The notes under the pieces are model-generated. The model made no database searches. It had not been told where the DNA came from and was given only the letters and a program-made list of their open reading frames with translations. DNA of 36,745 bases from DAOTTX01 sp034437515. Lineage in GTDB: Bacteria; Chloroflexota; Anaerolineae; Aggregatilineales; Phototrophicaceae. Location of the stretch: contig DAOTTX010000012.1 of the NCBI GenBank assembly GCA_034437515.1, forward strand, positions 1 through 36,745, read 5' to 3'. Shown piece after piece: positions 1 to 6,478 of the stretch (position 1 is its first letter; each line of letters opens with the position of its first letter). The translations under genes were made by a program, and so were the position numbers.

Positions 1-895
1 ACTTCTCGCTCATCAAGCCAAGTGTGGCGCTGCGGAGTGGGGCGAGGGCTTCTTCTACTTCGTCGCTGTAATCGATGGGGTTGCCGCTGGCGGTGAAGAT
101 ACCCGTTCGCAGTACCTGCTCGACGATCTTGTAGGACACCTTCTCACGATAGTCGCGCTCCAGCATGGCGGCGATCCTTTCCTGAGCGGTATAAACGCCG
201 CCCTCCACGCTGCCGCTCTCCGATGAGATGAATTCGCCGTCATCGTCCAGCGCGATGTCCACCGTGTACGTCCCGACATCGACTACACCCGTGCGCATGT
301 AGGTGTGATGCACGTTGAGTTCGCCGTCGGCGGTCAACATCTGGTCATAGATCGCGCCGTAAGCTTGCGGCATGACCATCACCTCGGTCACGTTGGCGAT
401 GACCTCACAGGCATCAGTCTGGATCAGGTGCTGACCGAGCAGGGCGGTTTTGAGGTCATCCGCATCCCGCATATGATCAACCGGAAGGCCGACCGCCAGC
501 CGCAGGTGGATGGCATCGCGTCCCCACACCCCGTGCGCCAGCTTGCCGACCGCGACCTTCGCCAACCGCAGCCGGAAGGCGTTGCCCATCGTCTTCTCGT
601 TGGCGGTGCGTCCCCGGAGGCGCAGCAGTTCTCCGCCGGGCACCTGAGCCATCGCCAGGTCACCGACGAACCATGCACCGTCCTCATCCGCGATCTGGTC
701 GCCGGGGTATTTCTGTTGGATGGTTTCCTGCTGGAACTTGATCTCATGGGCATGACCCATCACCGACGGAAAGGCGATGGCGGCTTGATCCGTCACGGCT
801 TTGACGACACCGTAACCGATGTCAAGACCGACCGTGAGCGTATCGCCCGATTGTGTTGCTGCCGACTTCTTCTTCGTACTCTTGCGCTTTGCCAT
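1..895 (-). CDS. ParM/actin-like ATPase, N-terminal 298 residues (runs off window edge)
   Basis: Seen: an open reading frame runs on the minus strand from an ATG at 893-895 to the window edge without a stop, so the C-terminus is missing. A good ribosome site (AGGAG, seven bases before the ATG) fixes the start. After a basic, low-complexity N-terminus (residues 1-18) comes a phosphate-1 loop, GLDIGYGVVKAV (residues 23-34, Asp25). A phosphate-2 loop, VVDVGTYTVD, follows (residues 204-213). PQAYGA (176-181) precedes it, as in ParM/StbA and other bacterial actin-like proteins. Known: these proteins polymerise with ATP to move plasmids or organise cell structures; chromosomal relatives are mostly uncharacterised. 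Inferred: an actin-like filament former, role unknown. No parR-like gene or centromere repeats are visible upstream of the start, though a partner could lie beyond the window. It could also be a non-filamentous member of the sugar kinase/HSP70/actin fold. Confidence 0.8.
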   Translation of the reverse strand, partial: MAKRKSTKKKSAATQSGDTLTVGLDIGYGVVKAVTDQAAIAFPSVMGHAHEIKFQQETIQQKYPGDQIADEDGAWFVGDLAMAQVPGGELLRLRGRTANEKTMGNAFRLRLAKVAVGKLAHGVWGRDAIHLRLAVGLPVDHMRDADDLKTALLGQHLIQTDACEVIANVTEVMVMPQAYGAIYDQMLTADGELNVHHTYMRTGVVDVGTYTVDIALDDDGEFISSESGSVEGGVYTAQERIAAMLERDYREKVSYKIVEQVLRTGIFTASGNPIDYSDEVEEALAPLRSATLGLMSEK

Positions 896-1070
896 CTGAA
901 ACTCCTTCTAACTTAAAAAAGAAGCCGCACCTAACTGTCGGAGCCATCTTCAGCAGATGCCTCGTCGGTTGGTTTGGCTTCAGGACGAATGAAATTAAAC
1001 GGTTCGCAGCGCGAAATAGCGTGCGCTACGTCACCGGGGCTAAAACTTTTGTTTTTGTTGTGAGTGGTAT

Positions 1071-1223
1071 GTGTCAGATGAGGGAGCGGGTACCCGGTCG
1101 GATTATGTCGTTGTGGCGAACTCCGGTACGGGTGATTTGGAGGGATTGACCGGCAAGGGCAGCTTTACGCTCGACGGTCATCAGGAGAAATACAGCATAT
1201 CGCTGGAGTACGAACTGCCATAA
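1071..1223 (+). pseudogene. DUF3224-family C-terminal remnant
   Basis: Seen: the frame ending with TAA at 1221-1223 encodes about 40 residues containing NSGTGDLEGLTGKGSF and ending in SLEYELP. This matches the conserved end of DUF3224 proteins (SGTGEL-GL-G-G-F then YTLEYEL). The frame stays open upstream only to about 1071, where a GTG without a ribosome site occurs. The sequence upstream of about 1090 no longer resembles the family, which is normally around 130 residues. Inferred: a decayed gene of which only the last third is recognisable. The rest of the interval between the actin-like gene and the HDAC gene (about 896-1070) shows nothing I can interpret. Confidence 0.5.
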
Positions 1224-1250
1224 TACGTCTCACTGAGGTCGTTTCGTGGG

Positions 1251-1256
1251 TATAAT
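1251..1256 (+). promoter_or_regulatory. -10 element (TATAAT) upstream of the HDAC-family gene
   Basis: A perfect TATAAT sits here, with no convincing -35 hexamer at the usual distance. It overlaps the region downstream of a possible GTG start at 1246. Transcription starting a few bases after the element would exclude that GTG, so translation from ATG 1303 (or 1282) fits better. Confidence 0.45.
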
Positions 1257-1302
1257 AGCAAGGGTACTACCCTTGCCAGAGATGCCAACAAAGGCCGACT
1301 TT

Positions 1303-2358
1303 ATGCCCATACTGACCTTTTTCAATGATGCTCACCATGCTCACGCGCCGCAGACCGAGTTCTTGCACGGGAAGCACGTCCCGTTTTTCGAGAAGCCGCA
1401 GCGGATTGATAATCTACTCTCTGCGTTGAGTGCTGCGAATTTGCTCCAACTGCGCCAGCCGGAAACGCTCGTCAGCAAGGAAGAACTGACAAAAACACAC
1501 AATCGGGGGATGATCGACCATTTCGAGCATCTCTCGACCCATTTACTCGATGTGCTGCGTACTGACTTCGGTATCTACCGGATGCAGGACGAGGTCAGCG
1601 AGGATCAATATTACTATGAGTCGGTGTTCCCGCCGCACAGCAGCAAAGGTGATAATACGCGGCGCGGCTTTTATATCTTCGATAGCACCAGTCCGATTGG
1701 TTCCGGTACGTGGGACGCGATTTTGCATTCTGTGACGCTGGCCTATGCCGGGGCGGGTGCGCTGCTCGACGGTGAGGGCCGGGTGTATACGCTGTGCCGT
1801 CCGCCGGGGCACCACGCGGGCTACGACTTCGCCGGGGGGTACTGCTACGTAAATAATGCGGCGGTCGCGGCGAACGCGCTCAAGGCACGCGGCAAGGTCG
1901 CGATCCTCGATATTGATTATCATCACGGCAACGGCACACAGCAAATTTTCTGGGACGACCCGGATGTGCTGTTCGTCTCGCTCCACGCCGACCCCGCCGT
2001 CGATTATCCGTATTACAGTGGTTTCGCAGAGGAAACGGGCGGCCCGGACGCACCGGGGAGCAACATCAACGTGCCGCTGCCGCACGGCGCGACGCCTGCC
2101 GCTTATGTCAGTGGGTTAAACACTGTGCTGGAACGCATCATCGCCTATGGCGTGGAAACGCTGGTGGTCTCGCTCGGTTGGGATACGTATAAAGATGATC
2201 CGATGGCTCAGTTTCGGCTCGAAGTTGAGGATTACGGTCAGCTTGGGACGATGATCAATGCGCTGGGTTTACCGACGCTGTATGTGCAAGAGGGCGGTTA
2301 TGCCGTCGAGATGCTGGGGGCGATGGCGGTCAGTTTCTTTCGTGGAGTGTTGGATTGA
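1303..2358 (+). CDS. Histone deacetylase family / acetylpolyamine amidohydrolase-like protein
   Basis: Zinc-dependent deacetylase fold, 351 residues. Seen: the catalytic His pair in RPPGHH (166-171), the metal motif DIDYHHGNG (203-211; Asp205 and His207 as ligands), a third ligand in LGWDTY (Asp294), and the C-terminal glycine-rich QEGGY. All are arranged as in class II-like bacterial HDACs and acetylpolyamine amidohydrolases (AphA). The start at 1303 was chosen because a longer GTG start (1246) would overlap a -10 box; ATG 1282 is the alternative. Known: such enzymes remove acetyl groups from polyamines, lysines or small molecules. Substrate cannot be read from sequence; the closeness of the metal motifs to the polyamine group is only suggestive. 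The next gene, 121 bases downstream on the same strand, encodes a SET lysine methyltransferase, so both may act on protein lysines. Confidence 0.9.
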   Translation: MPILTFFNDAHHAHAPQTEFLHGKHVPFFEKPQRIDNLLSALSAANLLQLRQPETLVSKEELTKTHNRGMIDHFEHLSTHLLDVLRTDFGIYRMQDEVSEDQYYYESVFPPHSSKGDNTRRGFYIFDSTSPIGSGTWDAILHSVTLAYAGAGALLDGEGRVYTLCRPPGHHAGYDFAGGYCYVNNAAVAANALKARGKVAILDIDYHHGNGTQQIFWDDPDVLFVSLHADPAVDYPYYSGFAEETGGPDAPGSNINVPLPHGATPAAYVSGLNTVLERIIAYGVETLVVSLGWDTYKDDPMAQFRLEVEDYGQLGTMINALGLPTLYVQEGGYAVEMLGAMAVSFFRGVLD

Positions 2359-2361
2359 ATC

Positions 2362-2450
2362 CTCACCCCTACTCGCTGCGCTCGTTTTCCCCTCTCCAAC
2401 ACTTTGGAGAGAGTAAAGGCCAATCGTAAGGTTAGGTAGGGCTGATGAAA
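2362..2450. repeat. Degenerate palindromic interspersed repeat with hairpin
   Basis: A perfect 8-bp stem with a 4-base loop lies at 2392-2411 (CTCTCCAA / TTGGAGAG). It is embedded in sequence of the type CCTCACCCCT...TTTCCCCTCTCC. This resembles the small non-coding palindromic repeats dispersed in many bacterial genomes. A second, longer relative appears at 20270-20415. The hairpin has no T-run, so I do not call it an intrinsic terminator. Confidence 0.45.
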
Positions 2451-2479
2451 ACTATCCACAAAAACTGAGGGCTTACAAA

Positions 2480-2986
2480 ATGCTGCACAAACACATCAAA
2501 CTTGTAGATCGTGGGGTCATCGAAGGGCGCGGACTCGTCGCGCAGGATTGGATTCGCGCCGGGGAGGTGGTCAGCAGGCTCGAACCTGACCAGCCGACCA
2601 TGCCCATCGCTGATCTATTTGCACTGCCGCAAGACGAGCAAGACACGCTCATGCACTACTGCTACCAGTGTGACGAGACGCATATCGTCTGTGAGGGTGG
2701 CGACGAGAAGTACATGAACCACTCGTGCGACCCGAATACGTGGTGGCAGGACGACGAGACGATGATCGCCAGGCGAGACATCGCGCCGGGTGAGGAAGCG
2801 ACTTACGACTACGCGACGACCGAGGTCAGTGTGCCGTTTAGCATGACGTGTGGCTGCGGTGCGGCGATCTGTCGCGGGGAAGTCACCAGTGGTGATTATC
2901 AAGACTCGGCTTGGCAGGCGCAGTACGGGGCGCATCTGCCCGCGCATACGCTGAAGGCTATCGCCAGACACCGGCAGGATCTATGA
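2480..2986 (+). CDS. SET-domain protein-lysine N-methyltransferase
   Basis: A compact SET protein of 168 residues that would transfer methyl groups from S-adenosylmethionine to a lysine. Seen: an N-terminal GRGLVA-type turn (residues 17-22), the SAM/knot motif MNHSCDPN (79-86), the catalytic-tyrosine motif GEEATYDY (104-111), and a cysteine-rich post-SET stretch (TCGCG...CRG) that could bind zinc. The order and spacing match small bacterial SET proteins of roughly 130-180 residues. Start: first ATG in the open frame, with a weak ribosome site (GAGGG) upstream. Known: SET enzymes are best studied in eukaryotes; bacterial ones modify ribosomal, chromatin-like or host proteins. It follows the HDAC-family gene on the same strand, separated by a palindromic repeat, so cotranscription is possible but not assured. 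Confidence 0.88.
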   Translation: MLHKHIKLVDRGVIEGRGLVAQDWIRAGEVVSRLEPDQPTMPIADLFALPQDEQDTLMHYCYQCDETHIVCEGGDEKYMNHSCDPNTWWQDDETMIARRDIAPGEEATYDYATTEVSVPFSMTCGCGAAICRGEVTSGDYQDSAWQAQYGAHLPAHTLKAIARHRQDL

Positions 2987-3005
2987 AATATTTCCCAAAA
3001 AATGT

Positions 3006-3033
3006 TTTACAGATTCTACGAAAGTGATATGCT
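3006..3033 (+). promoter_or_regulatory. Putative promoter of the ebo-type operon
   Basis: TTTACA at 3006-3011 and TATGCT at 3028-3033 are separated by 16 bases, close to the vegetative consensus. The pair lies 43 bases before the first gene of the cluster, in an AT-rich gap following the SET gene. Confidence 0.5.
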
Positions 3034-3076
3034 ATAGCTAGTTACAAACAAGATGCCAACAATTGATGAGGTAGAT

Positions 3077-3403
3077 ATGTCTTATAAGACGGGTGAAATC
3101 CCTTTAAAACAGCAAGAACTGGTCGATGAATACTTTATGGAATACCGGGCGATGCTTCTGGCGGTCGCCGCGTTCTTAGACCGTATGGATCGCTCCGAGA
3201 TGAACGCTGAAGACGACTTCCGCGTGAAAGCCTTCCGTGCCAGCCTGCAAGAACTGACATCCGATGAGACAGGGCGCGTCGAACGCATTCAGATGCTGCT
3301 CAGTGACAACGACACAACCCTGATGGACGAACGCGACGTTCAAGGCGCTTATGGGGCGTTCAACCCCGAAAGCCGCACCCTGGCGACTGAGGAGGTCAGC
3401 TAA
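3077..3403 (+). CDS. Unrecognised small soluble protein, first gene of the ebo-type cluster
   Basis: A 108-residue acidic, mostly helical protein with no signal peptide, membrane segment or motif I recognise. The start at ATG 3077 is preferred over ATG 3053 because GAGG lies six bases upstream of it. The protein contains an amphipathic stretch (about residues 10-40, YFMEYRAMLLAVAAFLDRMD) and ends in a low-complexity acidic tail. Its stop is one base before the ATG of the EboB-like gene, and that gene's ribosome site lies inside this reading frame, so translation is probably coupled. In other bacteria eboA stands at this position, but EboA is about twice as long and I see no resemblance. It may be a divergent or substitute component of the pathway. 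Function unknown. Confidence 0.75.
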   Translation: MSYKTGEIPLKQQELVDEYFMEYRAMLLAVAAFLDRMDRSEMNAEDDFRVKAFRASLQELTSDETGRVERIQMLLSDNDTTLMDERDVQGAYGAFNPESRTLATEEVS

Positions 3404-3404
3404 G

Positions 3405-4238
3405 ATGCAATATATTGATATGCACGCGCACATGGTCTCACGCGCAACCAACGACTACAAGATGATGTCAATGACTGGCTGTGTCGCGGTCACGGAACCG
3501 GCGTTTTGGGCCGGGTTTGACCGTGTTTCTGTCGATGTGTTCGAGGACTACTTCAACCAATTGACGGATTTCGAGCCGAAACGTGCCGCGAAATACGGCA
3601 TCCAGCACTATACGTGGCTTTGCATCAACCCCAAAGAAGCCGAAGATCGCAAGCTGACCAGAGAAGTGCTGGACATCATCCCTAAGTATCTGGATAAGCC
3701 CAATGTGCTTGGCATCGGGGAAATCGGCCTGAACCGGGTCACCCGTAATGAGCTTGAGAGCTTGAAAGACCATGTCAAGCTGGCGCTGGAATACGAACAA
3801 CCAATTCACATCCACACGCCGCACCTTGAGGACAAATGGAAGGGTACCCGTGTGATCGTGGATACGCTGCTTTCCATCGACGGGGTGCAGCCGGATCGGG
3901 TGATGATCGACCATGCCGAGGAACATACTATCGACTTCATCCTCGATAACGGCTTCTGGACGGGTTTGACACTCTACCCGACGACCAAAGCCTCCTATGC
4001 ACGGGCGATTGACATGCTGGAACGTTATGACAATGACCGCATTATCGTGGCTTCCGCGTGTGACTGGGGGCCGAGTGAGCCGGTCGCGTTGCCGAATTTC
4101 ATCTTTGAGGCGCGGCGTCGTGGACACGATGAAGCATGGATTAAGAAGGTCGTTTTCGAGAACCCCAAGCAGTTCTTGAGCCACTCGCCCAAGTTCAAAC
4201 TGCCGGAGACACTGACCACGCTCAAGTTGAACGCTTAG
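3405..4238 (+). CDS. eboB: EboB-like TatD-family metal-dependent hydrolase
   Basis: TIM-barrel amidohydrolase-superfamily protein of 277 residues. Seen: the metal-binding motif DMHAHM (His7, His9), a Glu in GIGEIG (Glu106), HIHTPH (His135, 137, 140), DHAEE (His170) and a closing Asp in ACDWG (Asp220). Order and spacing match TatD/COG1099 hydrolases. The start ATG at 3405 has GGAGG upstream; an upstream in-frame GTG-type start would overlap the preceding gene. Known: eboB is a core gene of the ebo (edb) cluster. In cyanobacteria that cluster is needed to move scytonemin precursors to the periplasm; in Pseudomonas fluorescens NZI7 the edb cluster mediates nematode repellence. The biochemical reaction of EboB is not established. 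Inferred here from the sequence motifs and the neighbouring EboE, EboC and EboF genes. Confidence 0.87.
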   Translation: MQYIDMHAHMVSRATNDYKMMSMTGCVAVTEPAFWAGFDRVSVDVFEDYFNQLTDFEPKRAAKYGIQHYTWLCINPKEAEDRKLTREVLDIIPKYLDKPNVLGIGEIGLNRVTRNELESLKDHVKLALEYEQPIHIHTPHLEDKWKGTRVIVDTLLSIDGVQPDRVMIDHAEEHTIDFILDNGFWTGLTLYPTTKASYARAIDMLERYDNDRIIVASACDWGPSEPVALPNFIFEARRRGHDEAWIKKVVFENPKQFLSHSPKFKLPETLTTLKLNA

Positions 4239-4321
4239 GCTTCATACTGAGCCTATTATTTTGTATCCTCTTCGGGACATGGCACACCATGTCCCGCTGT
4301 TGTTCATTAGAGAAAAAAACG

Positions 4322-5536
4322 ATGCGACTCAATGACTTTCATTTGACTTATTGCACCAACATCCACCCGGCGAACGGCTGGGCGAATGTGCTGGAAACGC
4401 TCAAACACTATGCCCCCGCGCTTAAACAGCGGCTCAGCCCGGATGCGCCTTTCGGCATCGGATTGCGCATCTCCGGCGAGGAGTCAGCACAGTTGCTTGA
4501 ACCGGGCAATCTGACGCAGTTCCGCACCTTTCTGGAAGAAAATAAGCTGTACGTGTTCACCATTAACGGCTTCCCGCAGGGGACGTTTCACGGGGAGCGT
4601 GTCAAAGAAGATGTGCATACCCCGGATTGGCGCACCGACGAGCGCGTCGAGTATACGCTGCGGTTGGTGCGCATCCTGGCGGCGCTGCTGCCGGAATTCG
4701 AGCGCGAGGGCAGTATCAGCACCAGCCCGCTCTCTTACGCGGCTTGGATTGACAAAGACGACGACGCGACCTGGCAACTCTTGACGCGGAACTTGCTGCG
4801 GGTGGTGGCCGAAATGATCCGCGTGCGGGAAGAACAGGGGCTATTTATTCATCTTGATCTCGAACCGGAGCCGGACGGTCTGCTGCAAACCAGCACACAG
4901 TTGATCGACTACTTCCAGACGTGGCTGCTCACCTATGGCGCAGAACAACTGGCGGAACAACTCGACATTACAAAAGACGCGGCACGTCAGCATCTGCTTG
5001 ACCATGTGCAGGTATGCTTTGATACCTGTCACGTCGCGGTGATGTACGAAGACCCGGCAGAAGTGCTGGCGAATTATGATGCCGCTGGAATCAAGGTCGG
5101 CAAGATTCAGGTGAGTTCCGCGCTGCGGGTGCCATTGCCTGACGATACCGAAGAACGCCGTCAGTTGGCGATTGGTCTGGAGCCGTTCAAGGAATCGACC
5201 TATCTGCATCAGGTGATCCAACGCAACGCGGATGGCGATTACCAACAGTATCCCGATTTGCCGCAGGCGCTGCCGCACATCACCAACGAGAACGCTCAGG
5301 AATGGCGCATCCACTTTCATGTGCCTATTTTCGTCGAGGAATACGGGACGTTCTACGCGACACAGGACGGCATCCTCAAGACGTTTGATCTGCTGCGTGA
5401 GCGGACGTTTAGCCGTCACCTGGAAGTAGAGACTTACACCTGGGATGTGCTGCCGACTGATATTAAGGCCGATCTGGTAGATTCAATCGAACGTGAGTTG
5501 AAGTGGGTGGTCGATGTCTTCGGTCAGTCAGAATAA
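4322..5536 (+). CDS. eboE: EboE-like sugar-isomerase-fold TIM-barrel protein
   Basis: 404 residues. Seen: the N-terminus MRLNDFHLTYCTNIHPANGW, whose LTYCTNIHP is the signature of the metabolite-traffic protein EboE. Also present are a xylose-isomerase-like barrel with acidic metal-type positions (HLDLEPEPDG and CFDTCHVAV) and a late HFHVPIF strand. An ATG at 4289 lies upstream in frame, but family comparison puts the start at 4322. Known: EboE belongs to the xylose isomerase-like TIM-barrel superfamily and is conserved in ebo clusters; its substrate is unknown. The gene lies 83 bases after eboB, and its last 23 bases overlap the eboC start, so E and C are translationally coupled. Anomaly: the gene that commonly accompanies it, eboD (a 3-dehydroquinate synthase-like protein), is absent from this window. 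Confidence 0.88.
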   Translation: MRLNDFHLTYCTNIHPANGWANVLETLKHYAPALKQRLSPDAPFGIGLRISGEESAQLLEPGNLTQFRTFLEENKLYVFTINGFPQGTFHGERVKEDVHTPDWRTDERVEYTLRLVRILAALLPEFEREGSISTSPLSYAAWIDKDDDATWQLLTRNLLRVVAEMIRVREEQGLFIHLDLEPEPDGLLQTSTQLIDYFQTWLLTYGAEQLAEQLDITKDAARQHLLDHVQVCFDTCHVAVMYEDPAEVLANYDAAGIKVGKIQVSSALRVPLPDDTEERRQLAIGLEPFKESTYLHQVIQRNADGDYQQYPDLPQALPHITNENAQEWRIHFHVPIFVEEYGTFYATQDGILKTFDLLRERTFSRHLEVETYTWDVLPTDIKADLVDSIERELKWVVDVFGQSE

Positions 5537-6395
5537 TCAGTACACCCGGCGAGAAAAGCTCTACGGACACTTTGCGCTGGCGCGGATCTCCAATAGTCCG
5601 ACGGTGGTGAGTAACGCACTGGCAGGGGCGGCGCTGGCGGTCGGGGCGGTAGTGGATGTGCAGATCGTATTGATCGGCATTGCGATGGTTGCGTTTTACA
5701 CCGCCGGGATGTACCTCAACGATCTGATGGATTATGAGATTGACTTGCAAGAACGCGCCGACCGTCCGCTCACGACCGGGTTGATCTCACGCTCGGCGGC
5801 GATGACGGTCACTGCCGGATTGTTCGTGCTGGGGAGTGCGCTGCTCTTAATTATCGGGCGGGTGCCCTGGCTGGTCGGCGGTGTGTTGATCGGCACGATT
5901 GTGCTGTATGATGCCTGGCATAAGAATAATCCGCTCAGCCCGGTGGTGATGGGTGCGAACCGCTTTCTGGTTTACATCGTCGCGTTCGTCGCCTACGAGC
6001 GCACGTTGAGCATCGAGGTGCTGCTGGCGGGTGGCCTGTTGTGGTTGTATATCATCGGTTTGACGTTTATCGCCAAGAGCGAGACCGGCGACAGCTTTAC
6101 GAAGTATTGGCCGGCGGCGATTCTGTTTGCACCGGCGGTTTACTTCGGTGTGCAACTGCTGGATGACCCGGCGTGGTTGGTGCTGGTGTTGGTTTTCGTC
6201 GTCTGGGTGGGGTATAGCATCTCGTTTATCTACCAGAAAAAGCAGATCGGCGGCGGCATCGTGCGCTTGATCGCGGGTGTTTCGTTGTTCGATGCGCTGG
6301 CACTCGCCACCACCGGCTGGACGGATGGCGCGGTCGCGGCGCTGGTGTGCTTCGGGTTGACGATTTTCTTCCAGCAGTATATCAAGGGAACGTGA
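5514..6395 (+). CDS. eboC: EboC-like UbiA-superfamily prenyltransferase
   Basis: Integral membrane prenyltransferase of 293 residues with about eight to nine hydrophobic helices. Seen: the first aspartate-rich motif, NDLMDYEIDLQERADRPLTTG (split: Asn69-Asp70, Asp73, Asp77, Arg84-Pro85), the NDxxDxxxD...RP pattern that binds Mg-diphosphate in UbiA enzymes. The second aspartate-rich motif is not obvious; KSETGD (about 190) is the best acidic candidate. Known: UbiA enzymes attach isoprenyl chains to aromatic or other acceptors, and EboC is the membrane component of ebo clusters. Acceptor unknown. The start overlaps the end of eboE by 23 bases. An 83-base gap with a strong but apparently unused ribosome site separates it from eboF. 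Confidence 0.88.
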   Translation: MSSVSQNNQYTRREKLYGHFALARISNSPTVVSNALAGAALAVGAVVDVQIVLIGIAMVAFYTAGMYLNDLMDYEIDLQERADRPLTTGLISRSAAMTVTAGLFVLGSALLLIIGRVPWLVGGVLIGTIVLYDAWHKNNPLSPVVMGANRFLVYIVAFVAYERTLSIEVLLAGGLLWLYIIGLTFIAKSETGDSFTKYWPAAILFAPAVYFGVQLLDDPAWLVLVLVFVVWVGYSISFIYQKKQIGGGIVRLIAGVSLFDALALATTGWTDGAVAALVCFGLTIFFQQYIKGT

Positions 6396-6478
6396 TTGGT
6401 AGGGCAATCGCATTTGAGAGAAGGAGGAGCACACACGGGTGCTTCCCGACATTCGGATAATTCCAGGAGATGGTGTTT

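Noticed and set aside
305..916. 203-codon open frame on the plus strand at the window start
   Set aside because: It lies opposite the actin-like gene, which has clear motifs and a ribosome site on the minus strand; the plus frame has no recognisable protein features.
1246..1302. Upstream GTG start for the HDAC-family protein
   Set aside because: A TATAAT box lies just after it, so the transcript should start downstream; the extension has no family similarity.
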